Shown one piece after another: positions 45,786-57,225 of a stretch of 64,000 nt of DNA. Positions within the stretch are counted from its first letter, which is position 1. Each line of letters begins with the position of its first letter. Origin of the DNA: Dryococelus australis (Eukaryota > Arthropoda > Insecta > Phasmatodea > Phasmatidae); assembly GCA_029891345.1 (NCBI GenBank), contig CM056999.1:30996418-31060417 (forward strand), read 5' to 3'. A model generated the notes under the pieces. It had not been told where the DNA came from. It did not search any database and saw nothing but the letters and a program-made list of their open reading frames with translations. The translations under genes and the position numbers were made by a program.

Positions 45786-47833
45786 GTTCTTGAACTACAA
45801 AACAGTTCTGTTCAGCTTTGACTTGTTTCACTTTTATTTTCTCTTCCTCAATCTTTCTATTCACTTCTAAATCTCTCTGCCTTTTTTGTTCATCTAAGTA
45901 GTTATTGTAACTTCTGTGTGCAGTTCTTAAGGTTTTTTGTGATAGGTACATATTCTGGATTGTTTTTGTACTGTTTTAAGGCATCTTTCACTGCCAATAC
46001 AGTATTTGAAGTCCTCTCCGACATAGATGCTCTCTCATCTGTCAATACTTTACCAGAAACTGAAAACCACCTTTCAATATCAGCATTTCAATGGGAGAGT
46101 GACAGTGAGGATTTAATTATTTTTGCTGCATTAGGATATTTCAATATTCCAGATTTGTGAGTTTTTTCATAAAACTGTTTCTAGAATATGTCAATCCACT
46201 GTTCCTTGCTTCCTTTTTCATCATTTTCAAGCTGAAACCGTTTCCATTCATTCATTAAGTCATCTTCCCGAATGTCTATTGGAAGACATTGAGCAATATG
46301 TACAATATCTTGACAACTACGATTACTTTTTCTCTCATCTGGATGCATGCGACAGAAATGCTTCACAAGGTGAAATGGTGAGACAGGACCTTTATCAATG
46401 ATGTGCTTACAAGCACGTATATAGTGCCTCTGTATATTTTTCAAGAAAAAAAGTTGATCTTTTTCAGGTACTCTCTTCAATACCTCTGAAACACCATCTC
46501 CACAAACAATGTTCTTGAGAGGAAGAAGGTTTGGTTCAACAAAGATGTCAAAAGTTGAGGTATTTCTTACTAGAACTTACCACTTCTGGTTTGCATACTC
46601 TGCTTATAAGAGCCTGCAGTAATGCAACTAGTTCACTTTGAAGAAGATGTATCACGAGGAATATCTTTCTGAAATGATCCGGTAAAGCATGCAAAAAGTT
46701 TGGGGCTAGAACAGATGAAAAGCAATTCTGTCTTAATCATTGAAAATTTCAGGACTCCTATGATCCTCTTGAAGACATTACTGTTTCTAGATATCTCAGG
46801 TCTCTTTTGTGGGATAAATTTAAGAAAATATTACAAAATCAGCATCCTACTGTTCCAATAACCTGGCTGCAGCAATTTCAATGCTAAGCCATCTTGAAGT
46901 GCAGTGCTTGATAAACTGATGGTTTGGGAGGTTAAGATCCTTTTGAATTGTGCTGAAGTCTTCGCACCTTGCAGGTCATCCATCAAAAAATTTATATATA
47001 GAAGTAATCAAATCTGAAGCATCTTCTCTTAGCTCATGCATTCATTTCAAAAACCCATTGTGTATGTTCTGGATACTGCACAATCCAATATCAACAAGAC
47101 TTTTTCTACGAACTACCATTAAGGTAACTTTTTTGTTCACATTCAGCACATCACTTCCAAGCATGAGCAAATTCTGAAGAGAGACACTCGCTCCATTAAG
47201 AGCCTTCATCAATTTGTCACAAATATCTTCTGCTGTGGCATTCCCCATGAAAAAAGTTTCCAAAACGATTTGCTGTTGAGATTCTGACCAATATCTAACA
47301 GTAATTTGGAGTTCCCTCTTGCCACTACTGTTTGTCATTTCATCATAGCACAATGTATACAAAGAACCTTTCGTATCTTTTACGACACAGTCCCTAAAAT
47401 ATAGTCCGAGAGCATCAGTGATGAGGTAGTGCATCTTTGTAAGGCTTAACAAAAAACTCCCAGGAACAGCACCAGGAAACATGCGTTAAACACTGCAATA
47501 ATGTGATCACATGATGAAAATGAATAATTACTAGCAATAATCTTCATTGTCCATATTAGCTCTGCTGTCGTCACACTGTCTTTAGTAGAATGTACTATGT
47601 GAAGTAAGATGTAATTGTCTGGATGAAAGTTTAATGCAACATTCATTCTTATACCTTACTGCACTGGCATGTTGTGTTATCACTTGGAAGCCCTTAGCTG
47701 AAACACTAATTTTCTTGTTGCAAACTTTACAAAAAATTTCACAGTCACTATGTTCTACTGCCGACTCACACACTTTATGACTCTGTCCATCACTGGTTTC
47801 AAGCCACTCGTCTTTCACTGAACACTTCCCCAT
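45786..47833 (-). pseudogene. hAT-family transposase relic with BED-like zinc finger
   Basis: The frame opens at ATG 47833 with an N-terminal zinc-finger-like IFCKVCNKKI...QHASAV. It then shows AELIWTMKIIAS, MHYLITDALG, CYDEMTN (first catalytic Asp region), NLLMLGSDVLNVN, SIQNIHNGF, DFSTIQKDLNLPNHQFIKH, an RACKHIIDKGPVSPFHLVKH block and the C-terminal dimerisation region NADIERWFSVSGKVLTDERA (about 46090-46030). It ends in a charged coiled-coil-like tail (NRKIEEEKIKVKQVKAEQ). Domain order and length fit a full hAT transposase of about 650 residues. At least four frame changes and several stops make it inactive. Confidence 0.85.
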
Positions 47834-48084
47834 GGCTTACTCAGTTTTCCTAGGCATCAGACAGACAGTTAGTGGCTAACTGCAACAAATAAGTGCAATG
47901 TGCTGGGCGATGGGTTCACCAAATCCCGACGCCAGAAATTAAGACAGGTGAACTTGATGTGGTGAAAGTGAATAATTTTAATTCAGAAGAGGAAAAAGTG
48001 ACTTTAGTGACTAAATTACAAAAAAAGTAACTAAAAGAGACAAATCTAGAAAAAAGTGACAAAGTGACTTATTTACCACCCCTG
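45786..48084 (-). mobile_element. hAT transposon relic, right terminus intact, left end lost
   Basis: The right end reads TAAATAAGTCAC...inward and finishes CCACCCCTG at 48084, giving the inverted terminus CAGGGGTGG typical of hAT elements. It is followed by ATAACATA (48085-48092), a candidate 8-bp target duplication. Subterminal GTGAC/GTCAC repeats fill 47990-48075. The minus-strand transposase gene occupies most of the interior. No matching CAGGGGTGG was found on the left, where similarity stops near 45786 in GC-rich DNA, so the 3' end was deleted or recombined away. Confidence 0.75.
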
Positions 48085-48682
48085 ATAACATAAGTTTAAT
48101 GAGAAATTTGCCACAGTTGTGAAATCCGCACATGTTGTTTTGTAAGGTTATGTTTATGGTTTTTTTCTACTGCCAAGCGGCCCGACGTCTGACGAAAGTA
48201 GAAATACAGGACGGGGCTTTTTGATATAAACTATAAAATATAAACTCTCGTATATGAATGTAGGACCACTTAACCTAAGAAAATATTACAATGTGTCATT
48301 AAACGTAAAAACTATTTTAATTTGTGTACCCCGGTGAGGGATTTTTCTTGAAAAACACAACAAATATCTTTGTCATTTACAATTCTGAAGAAACTGTGTG
48401 TTTTGTGGTTGAAAGTTACAATAGGGCATTTATTGCCACTGTTACGGGTTCCTAAATAGTTAACAGTCTACATAACTGGAACTATGTACCCCTACCATTA
48501 AGCAGTGCTACATGGTCAACCTGATATACATAAATCCAAATGGACCAACATACTGTTTCTGGGTTAACTGTTGTGACCAATACCAAAACCTAAACAAGGG
48601 TTCATTTATAAAAATCATGTGTAAGTATGTGATGTGTTGTACCCAAGTTTAGTTTAGGTTATTAGTGATACTTCCATCTGTC

Positions 48683-49418
48683 CAGGGTTGGCAAAATGCC
48701 ACCAATTTCCAGTCAATTAAATGCCAATGGCAAAAATTTGATTTGCATCGGAAAAAACTGTTTTTTACAGGCAAATTACAGTAATATAATTATGTACCAA
48801 GGTGTGTAACAAAATTAAACTATTTGGCAAAAGGTTTTTCTTTAATCTGTGTTTACTTATTAATACCAAAAAAATAAATCAGGGTGCCATTGTTTATTCT
48901 CATATTTGTTTTACATTTACAGATTTATGTTTGCACTTATAGATAAATCAAAATTTTGAGAATGTCATTCTATGATAAATATTCTAGTAGGTACTCATAA
49001 CCGGAAGGCTGATAAGTCCCACCTTTAGCTTGGAAATTTAATGTTTATCATTTGAAGTGGCCACACTAGATAATGAAGCACAAATGAATAAAAATTACTT
49101 TGCTTACAAACACGTATTCAAAAATATAATAATAGGGCTACATAAAATCAAAGTCGCTATAATATAAAATAGGCCATACTTCAGATATGATTTTAAAATA
49201 TTAGACATAGCGGTTCTAATAAAGGTTTTCATTGTTATTATAAAATTAAATTTGTGCATTATAAATTGCTTGAACATTTACTAGTGATTTCAGGCAAATT
49301 GTCCCAAACCGTCCTACCAAGTGTAAAATGCTTGGCAAAATCTAATAAAGTCCGGAACAGTTTTAACCTGGAATTTACCAGTACTTTCCACACAGTTGGA
49401 AAAACTGTGCCAACCTTG
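48683..49418. mobile_element. non-autonomous hAT element with 8-bp target duplication
   Basis: The left end is CAGGGTTGGCAAAATG (48683 on). The right end is CTGTGCCAACCTTG (to 49418), the inverse complement of CAAGGTTGGCACAG. CATCTGTC is present directly on both sides (48675-48682 and 49419-49426) as a perfect 8-bp duplication, the hAT hallmark. The 736-bp interior is AT-rich and non-coding. The termini differ from the CAGGGGTGG end of the neighbouring hAT relic, so it was mobilised by a different hAT family. Confidence 0.92.
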
Positions 49419-49426
49419 CATCTGTC

Positions 49427-49891
49427 CTAGGTTAGAGTAAAATGTGTAAAAACTGTAATTCATTTATAAATCTGAAGGCTTTCTTAGGTCCGGTCAATAA
49501 ATTTGTTTGCGATTTCCCAGTATCTTAAACCCCAATTGAACTTCCCATGTGCCCGGTATCTGTTACTTCAGCTGACCCCTCTCCGGCCAACTGTATTTTC
49601 CGATATCAGATGCATGGTATCTGTAACTACAGTTATCCCCTGTTTCTTTAAATGATGCTACATTCTTTTAACTTTCAGTCATATTGATATCCCAAATGTA
49701 TACAGATCATGATATGGTGTGGTCGTAATCGTAGTATTAACAAGGAATTTATGTCATATTCCCTCATATGTAATTTATTTATTTTTTTGCTTCCAGACAT
49801 GATACTGAAACGTGCTTATATAATGTTTCTTGTAATAGACATAGGACACACATATTGGTTCTAATATCTGACATTCGTTGTTAATGTTTCA
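49427..49891. other. AT-rich spacer, nothing recognised
   Basis: Lies between the hAT MITE duplication and the first recognised exon of the DDE gene. It may contain the upstream part of that gene, but no exon could be read. Confidence 0.4.
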
Positions 49892-51754
49892 GATATTACA
49901 AGCAAAATGTTGGTGAGGCAGCCACTCCATGTAAGAAGAGGAAGAAGACACCGCAGGGAAATCCATCGTGAGCATCGATGATTTTACAGTCGGAGCTATT
50001 TGAAGGACCATTTGCAGTGTACATTGAAGGTACAATAAGTTAACTGTAATTACTCTGTAATGCTACATAGTAAAACTGATAAAGTTTTTCAAAGTGTGCT
50101 GTTGTTCAGGAAATGGGTTTTGGGTTGTAAATAACCAAGTAATGTCTACAAATGGGTAATTATGAAGAATAGGTTCTTTACTGAAAGAAAGGTTAAACAA
50201 TTGCAAAAACATATCTACGGGATATATGCATACGTTGGAAAAAAAATGTATTAAGGCGCGAGTTTGAATTCTGTCTGGAAGTTTGTGACATTCTGTTATG
50301 CAATACGGAGGATGCTATCCTACAGCAGTGCTGATCAGGGCAACTGTTCAAATAAATACTAAAACATTGAGATGTTTCAAACGAGAAATAGTTTGTGGTT
50401 AAGAAGACAATTTTAACTCGCGAAAAATCTGCATTAACACACCAGCCTAGGTTATCTTGCACCCTAAGTTAACATGCAGTTGAAAATGTACAATTTGTAA
50501 TTGTGCTGTACAATTTTCAAACTGAAGTGAATAGATACACGTGTATTTTAGCATGTATGACCATTTTCCTGGTTTTTAACCAATATTATCTCGATTGTCA
50601 TTGCTTCCCCCCTCCCCCACCCACCTATTGGTGAGGGAGGGGAGCATTGTGTTAAGATAACATCTGTGCCCAAGTCAATTTGTTCTTTAACCTATAAAGG
50701 ACATAACAACATACTTAGAATGTTTGGTATTTGTGGGATAAGGAACTGCACATACCTTACTATACTTTTAAAACATTGTGAGCACACAAAAACATTTTGT
50801 GCCTTTGGGTATCTGTAAACCTTTATTTACATATTTACTGTGCAAAAAATGCTTCCGCTGAAACATGGTGAAATAAATGTTAGTGCTGCAGCCAAGACAA
50901 TTTCACTGGCATTTCATACATAGTACAATTACCTGCCTTTTACAATTTATATTGGTCCCTGGAAAAATGTAAAATGAAGGTGTTCCACTGTATTTACAAG
51001 CCTTGTTGTCATTACTTTCACAGAAAGTTGTAATAATACAGTTTGGAAAATCTACATTTCTTATAATATATTTAATACTTTCAATGGGAATAGTATGGTT
51101 CAACGTAGGAAGTTACATAATACTGTGCTAACAAAAGTTAAACTGTTTAGATGATGCAAGTCATGTGTATGATGTCTGTCATATTATTTCTCACATAACC
51201 CTTACAGGTCATCACATCACCCTCTTAACACTTCTGAAGGAAATTCAAGAAAGTGACATTGATTTTCACCGTAAAAGGACACAGTTGTACCATCTTCTGC
51301 ACAACATGTGCTTTAAGTGGAAAACTGTTGACGGAAGAAAGGCAATGCTTGAAGATGAAAACATCACAAACCAGAGATGTTTCTTTTTGAGCAGGTACAT
51401 GGAAGAAAAGGCGAAGCGGGCCAACTTCATTCTTGTTGACGAAATGTGGATTTTCCTAAAGGTATGCTATGCTATACGGTGTATGTTCTGGAATTATTTC
51501 GCATCTACGTTATAATTGTGTACTAATTTATAATTCTACTTTCAGGCACTGTACCTAAGAGCTGACAGGATGAGAGAGACCACACAGCAAAGAGGCAGTG
51601 TGTGGATGAAAAGCGTTTCATCCAAGTAATGGCTTCGTGCCAGAAGCAGGTTTGCTGTTTATTGCAGGTCAGGCGAAAGGGGACTGCCATGGAGACATGA
51701 AAGGTGACACTTTCAAAAATGGTTGAACTTACTGGAGTACTTGCAGGAGCCTAG

Positions 51755-51799
<45 letters not shown>

Positions 51800-52605
51800 G
51801 GACAATGCACCATACCACAGCACACAGGTGTGCGCTCCAAAATATTGTATTTTAATTAATTGAATTTTTATTTTGTTTCTCGCAAGTTAGATTCTGTGCT
51901 AGTCGACACAAGTAACATACAAACAGTTACATGTGATGTGATATACAGATGAAGTATATCTATCAGAGTAGTTATAGATGTTCAAATCATGGTCATGTTA
52001 TAGAAGTCTACAATAATGCAATTTAGTCTCCAATAAATATAATGCAATGTTTTGGAAATAAATATGTTTCATTCAAACATTGTATACGACAGACATACTG
52101 TATGCAATACTGTATGCAACATTCATAGGTAATTCATTTTAATTTGTTGTATCTTGTGCTAATTTCAGCTGGAGAAGGTCCCCAACAGTAGCTGGAGGAA
52201 GGATGTCATCATCAATTGGCTGCAGGAGCACAACATTCCGTTTGCTTCTACAGCCTTGAAGGCCGAACTGGTTCGGGTGGAGAAAGCGAACTTGCCTCCA
52301 AAGCGATGAGTTTTACTCTTTAATGACATGGTGATTGTTTCTTTTCTGCAACCAAACTTTTCATTTGTGCATATTAACATGTGTGCAACACATAATTACT
52401 AGGTATGTGATCGACGAGATGGCTCGTGAAATGAACCATCAGGTTCTACGTCTCCCCCCTACCATTGCCACTACAATGCCATTGAGCTTGTGTGGGCCCA
52501 GGCGAAGAAGCACTACAAGAGCCACATGAGCAAGGGGAGAGAGTTTGATAATGTAGTAGTAGAGAGCATTTGGAAGGAGGCCCTTGATGTGGTCATATCC
52601 GAGAG
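49892..52605 (+). pseudogene. five-exon IS630/mariner-like DDE endonuclease gene, decayed
   Basis: Exons: about 49892-50028 (PCKKRKKTPQG, then SIDDFTVGAI followed by TGA where the family has Arg); 51208-51461 (LLKEIQESDIDFHRKRTQLY, FKWKTVDGRKAML, ILVDEMWIFLK, first Asp); 51546-51827 (GFVPEAGLLFIAG, an isoleucine tract, then MDNAPYHSTQ, second Asp); 52169-52305 (WRKDVIINWLQEHNIPF); 52403-52605 (VIDEMAREMNHQVLRLPP, then, after a one-base loss in a C run, AIELVWAQAKKHY, catalytic Glu). Introns begin GT and end AG with consistent codon phase, except that the fourth intron's donor reads ATGAGT instead of GTGAGT. The layout is that of a DDE superfamily endonuclease of the Tc1/mariner/IS630 group. 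Multiple introns are unusual for a mobile copy. Stops in exons 1 and 3 and the frameshift mean no intact product. Confidence 0.8.
51755..51799 (+). repeat. (CAT)15 microsatellite inside DDE exon 3
   Basis: Fifteen uninterrupted CAT units. In the reading frame of the gene these are 14 ATC (Ile) codons from 51756, running directly into the ATG GAC of the catalytic MDNAPYH motif. Relatives have a short hydrophobic strand here (for example S-V-I-V before MDNAP), so the tract is an in-frame expansion of native isoleucine codons. Confidence 0.95.
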
Positions 52606-53260
52606 GTATTTTTGTCTCGTGTGGGATCCCAGCCTCAATTTCAAGTGTTCACCCAGCAGTCATATCTGTGTGATGTCTCTATGTGTTATCTTGTGAATTA
52701 CACTTGCAGTTATTTCAGGATATGGTATAATACTAACACTCCTACTTCTGGGAGCTGGTTCATGTACACTGTAGCACCGTAGCATTGTTCCCCTCACCTT
52801 CTTACCCTGGTCCTACTCTTCAGCCCCATCAGTAGCATATGATGTGTGTGCTATTGTGTAATAAATGTTGTATAGTCTTTACCAATACCCTCTGTTTTGA
52901 CTTTCTAATTAACCTGGCAGAGTAGTGATCCATGTATCCTTGATAGGGAGCGCAGAGAGAGAGGTGGACCACAAGTGATACCTCCCTCTTGCAGGACAAG
53001 AAAACCTCTTGTGAGACTTAAACTTATAGAGGTAGTGGTCAGGGTTTTGTGCCATAGTTTCTCAGGCAGAAAATGCAGAATAAGACTGTAAATGTCAGTA
53101 AAACTTTATATTGCAGTGTTCTGTATTAAGTAATGGAGTCTAATTCCTGTAATTATGTTTTTATGTGAAATTGAACAGAACTTTACAAACAATAAGGCAA
53201 CTAAAGTTAATGTTGAACTACATGCAGTAATAGGACACAATTTTTTTCAATGGTTGATTT
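52606..53260. other. stretch after the DDE gene, nothing firm
   Basis: The gene reaches a GAGAG|GTATTT donor at 52605, so a further 3' exon may exist here, but none is recognisable. Confidence 0.35.
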
Positions 53261-53294
53261 CAAAAATACTCACTTTACCATGAACAGCCTGTAA
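53261..53294 (-). repeat. solo MITE end related to 2071-2312
   Basis: CAAAAATACTCACTTTACCA then TGAACAGCCTGTAA reproduces the right terminal repeat of the Tc1-type MITE at 2279-2312. The inner flank GGTTGATTT matches, inverted, the AAATCAACC inside the copy at 10107. No left end was found. Confidence 0.65.
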
Positions 53295-55485
53295 TTAATG
53301 GTACAGCTGTAATTTAACAGAAAAGAAGGTAGGTCTATGCTAAGTGTATAGTAGTAATACAAATTCCAAAAAGTGAAATATATATACAGCACTTCTTTGC
53401 CTGAGTAAATGTAAAAAATCTACCATTTGTGAAATGTATACTAATTAGTCTACTAGCATTTCTTTTATGCAGCTTTATTCCCCTTGCCTCAAATTGCAGT
53501 TTTCAGCTGACTGAATTTTCCCTAGTTTCCTTCACTTTCTGTCCAGTCATTTTGCATGCTACAGGTTGTTTTTCATTTTCCCTGACTAAAGTGCATTGTT
53601 GTATGTTGTAAACTCGCATCCAATTAAAAAAAAAAAAACTATTAATCTACATGCTGAACAATAGTGTATTCATGGGATTCTTCACATTTGTTGAAATAAG
53701 CCTTTTGAAAATCACCCCATGTATTATGTGTTCGGTTGTTTCATAAATATATCATGTTTTTTTTTGTAATTTTTAATAAAAAAAATTTTATAATACATTT
53801 TTAATATATATTTTAACAATTTTTTCATTAAATTTTTATGCTCATGTAAACATAAAAGTATCTTATTTTTGGCTAAACTGGACTATTCCGTTTATTTTAT
53901 TTGTAAATTATATTTCATTTATAATTAATATGAAAGAAAACCAGCCGATGATAAGTTTGTTGGTAATGCCAAGTACTAAATAGTTCTTATGCAAAATATT
54001 ATTACACCGAGAGCAAATGTGGTGCGTTGTTCCTTTGGTGAAATTTTCCATCTTTGCATGAGGCGGATGAACAGCATAGAAGTAAAACCTCAGCAGGGCC
54101 TTATAAAAGATATAAGTAACAGTGAATGGACTATAGAAATTTCACCTTTATTGCACTGATATCTATTACGTTTGTTTTTGTAAGCTTGACACTACTTTTC
54201 CCTTACTTTTCATCAACCAAAAAAATACAACTACACAGAAACACAAAATCTGTATTAATTTGCCAATGTCTAACACATTGAATATGGGGGGAAAATTGTA
54301 CACGAGTAAGCGTTACAGAAATTTGTATATCCAATGCAAAGGCAAGCTAATTTCCACCATAGTTGTGTTACGTAAACTAGTCGTCATAGCACTAGGATTG
54401 TATTTACTATGTGACCAGACAGTTTGTATGAGTTACTTACTTGCACACACCATGTCTGTGGCACAAGAATATGTTCTTTTCCATTCTTTTCAATTTCATG
54501 CCGTGCAATACACAGTACTTCAAACGCAATATAAAACTAAATGTGATGTATAAACAACCTGCATATGTGTTTTATATAAAAACACCAAGGAAAATGTGTT
54601 TTAAATAACAATAGTAAAGATGGCTATTCACTGTGTACGGCATTTCTCCACATCAAATGTAACACACAGGGGAGAACCAAGTCTTATTTTTAGGCAAGAG
54701 CAAGAAGCACTTTTTTTGGTTCGAGACGAGATGCCAAAAAAATTTGAGATTCGAGACAAGATCGAGAATTTTTATAACTACATTTTGCAACGACACATTA
54801 TTATTATTTTTTCTGTGAAATACATTTCCTTTCTTATACACATAAAATACACACAAATTACAAGAAATTAAAAATATTACGACATTTGATGCAATTTTCA
54901 TACTCACCAAATGGAATTATCAATACTGAAGTCAAACAATAATAAAGTTTCAGGTTTTTTTAAATTCCTAAACACACTCATTTAACATACAGGTAGTGAA
55001 AAATAAGTCAGTCACCATGATAAAAATGTCTGTCTTATCTGTGTGTTTATGGCAGTTATAATAAGTACTAAGTAATATACTTCGAAAACATAATTTAAAA
55101 TGCCTTGGCACATAATGGTGTACATTTTCAGTTTTTCACGCATTCGCAATAAATTGTACAATATTTTATACTCAGAAAGATTGGTGAAAATTTCGGCAAT
55201 AATAGTATCGTAAAAGGTAAGTTACTTGGACAATCTTCCATGCAGAAACATAAGCTCTTCCAAATGTTCAGCAAGCAGGTTTTCTCATCTAATTGTAACT
55301 GTTGCCAACACTGCTGACATGTACATCAATAAAGTATAACTTCTGATCTTTATAGACTTCGTGTAATAGCATAATGAGAGCTGTACATTATCTGTGAAAA
55401 AGTTTAGCTATAAAACACAACAAAAATGGAAATTTTAGAAAAAGTACTACTGTATTAGTATTACTCGAAATAATACATTAGAAAC
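53295..55485. other. AT-rich stretch, possible hAT terminus at 54667
   Basis: No gene recognised. CAGGGGAGAACC at 54667 followed by repeated TTCGAGA-type motifs (54720-54775) resembles a hAT end with subterminal repeats, but no partner end or target duplication was found. An open frame at 54260-54553 is not recognisable. Confidence 0.35.
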
Positions 55486-56420
55486 TAGAGATGGGCCATT
55501 CGATACCTCAACACCCCTCAATAATGGGCCATTATCAAAAGTATAAAGTATCGCGACGTGCATATCAATACTTTTATTCAATACTTTTTATCAACACATG
55601 TATATGGGTTGGTCCACCATTTTCCCTATTGTCACGAAGCTGCACAGTTTATTTTCCATCTTCAGTTTACTACTTTCGGAAAGCCAGTGAAGTGTCGTAT
55701 TTATTTAAGTTAACTATTTTGTATAGATGACAAAGAAACGCGTAGTACGGATTACAACAGAACACAGCTGCCAACCTCCAAGCACACCCATCAGTAATCC
55801 CAGTTACATGCAAAAAAAATGTGTAAATCATAAGCGATAAAATGACTCCCCAAAATATAGACTTACTCACAAAATTGAATAGGCATACATACAACACACA
55901 TGCATTAAATAATAAAATATGTGCACATGGGTGAACCAGAAAAATTATTTCAACATAATAATAACCACCAGGATATTTTAAAAACATAAAATACAACCAT
56001 ACCTTCTTACTTATTACTCGCTAGGAAATGCACAGTTGCAAGTTTAGCTTCTTCGCGTTCTTTGGTGGTTTGTTTCTTTTAATAAAACACCTCATTGATT
56101 GAATTACTTTTTACTTTCTCAATCATAAGAGAGCCTAAATTTGCCGTTGACAGAGATGCTCTAAATTCAGTTTGATTGGGGAGGACACTGCTGAAAAATT
56201 TCTCTATTGAAGAATTGCTAGGGTGGCATACCAACCTGTTTTATTTTTCTAATTGCCATGTTAATTTTGTTGGGATTATGTTAATTTTATTTTAAAGGGA
56301 AAAAAGGAAACAGTGAAGGGTTGGGTGCTTTAGTTTTACATATTTCATGAGACGGCAATGTTTTGATGTTCTTACGAGTGTGTGCCATTTTGAGTTCCAT
56401 ATTGTTTCGATGGGGCAGTG
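55486..56420 (-). mobile_element. internally deleted hAT copy
   Basis: TAGAGATGGGCC at 55486 followed by TATCGAT/ATCGATAC-like subterminal motifs (CGATACCTC, AGTATCGCG, CAATACTTT) resembles a hAT terminus. On the minus strand, ATG 56400 opens MELKMAHTRKNIKTLPSHE, and 56241-56095 encodes NSSIEKFFSSVLPNQTEFRA, which fits the dimerisation region at the hAT C-terminus. The long catalytic middle is absent, so this is a deletion derivative. The right terminus was not found; the 56420 limit is arbitrary. Confidence 0.5.
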
Positions 56421-56540
56421 GAAAATTTTGCTCAGATTGAAATAACATTTAAATTATTGTAACTTCAAAAACTTTAGCTTCAATGAAAAAACACACCGCA
56501 GTACATACGTCGCTGTTCGTATTCATACAGATGCAGCAAT

Positions 56541-56562
56541 ACACACACACACACACATACAC
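56541..56562. repeat. AC microsatellite
   Basis: About nine AC units with one interruption (ACACATACACA). Confidence 0.85.
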
Positions 56563-57012
56563 ATTGACCAAAGTTAACCTTACTCTTGTTGAATTTTCAA
56601 TATAGACAAAAATAAATATTATTCATGCACTACAAGTGTGTTGAAAGTATAGCTTTCTCAGGCCATGTGCATTTCAATAACGGTTTACAAATGTATTATT
56701 TATAAAACACGCAAAACTTACTGTTTGTAAAAATCGCAACTTCCCAAACAAATGTTTTTCAGTGGGGTAATCATTGAAAGTTTACTTCACTAAAATCATG
56801 TCTGTTCGTCACCCGCATTAAATAATTTATTTGCAGAATCATTTAGTGAAATCAACACTGCGCATGTTTCTTGAAACCAACAAACTTAAAACAACATAAT
56901 GCACGACTACCACAGAGTAAATACACAATGGCGACACCGCATCACTACTGACAACAGTGCTGTTTTCTATTTCCAGTGTTACTATTTTTTACTGCTCGTG
57001 GTACCGAATTTA

Positions 57013-57225
57013 TCACGCTGTTTGCAAGGAATACCAAAATTGTATACTGGCGTGCAAGCTTCTAGCTAAAGTATGATATTTACTGTACAGCAGACAATAC
57101 AACCGTACCATGTATACGTATTGCGCTGTTTGCAGAGAACATCAAAATTGTCGACTACCATGCAAGCTTCTGGTAAGAGTACGATATTTACCGTACAGTA
57201 GACAATATATTGTACCACAATTTCA
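57013..57225. repeat. tandem duplication, 108-bp period
   Basis: CGCTGTTTGCA occurs at 57016 and 57124, each followed by CAAAATTGT, GTGCAAGCTTCT or ATGCAAGCTTCT, a GATATTTAC and TACAG-AGACAATA. It may be subterminal repeats of the hAT copy to its left or of the gypsy element to its right. Confidence 0.8.

Noticed and set aside
54260-54553. 97-codon plus-strand gene
   Set aside because: No recognisable domain; a donor-like GTAAGTAA lies on the other strand, and the surrounding sequence is AT-rich non-coding.
54667-54780. hAT terminus CAGGGGAGAACC with subterminal repeats
   Set aside because: No second terminus or 8-bp duplication was found, so it is mentioned only within the surrounding stretch.
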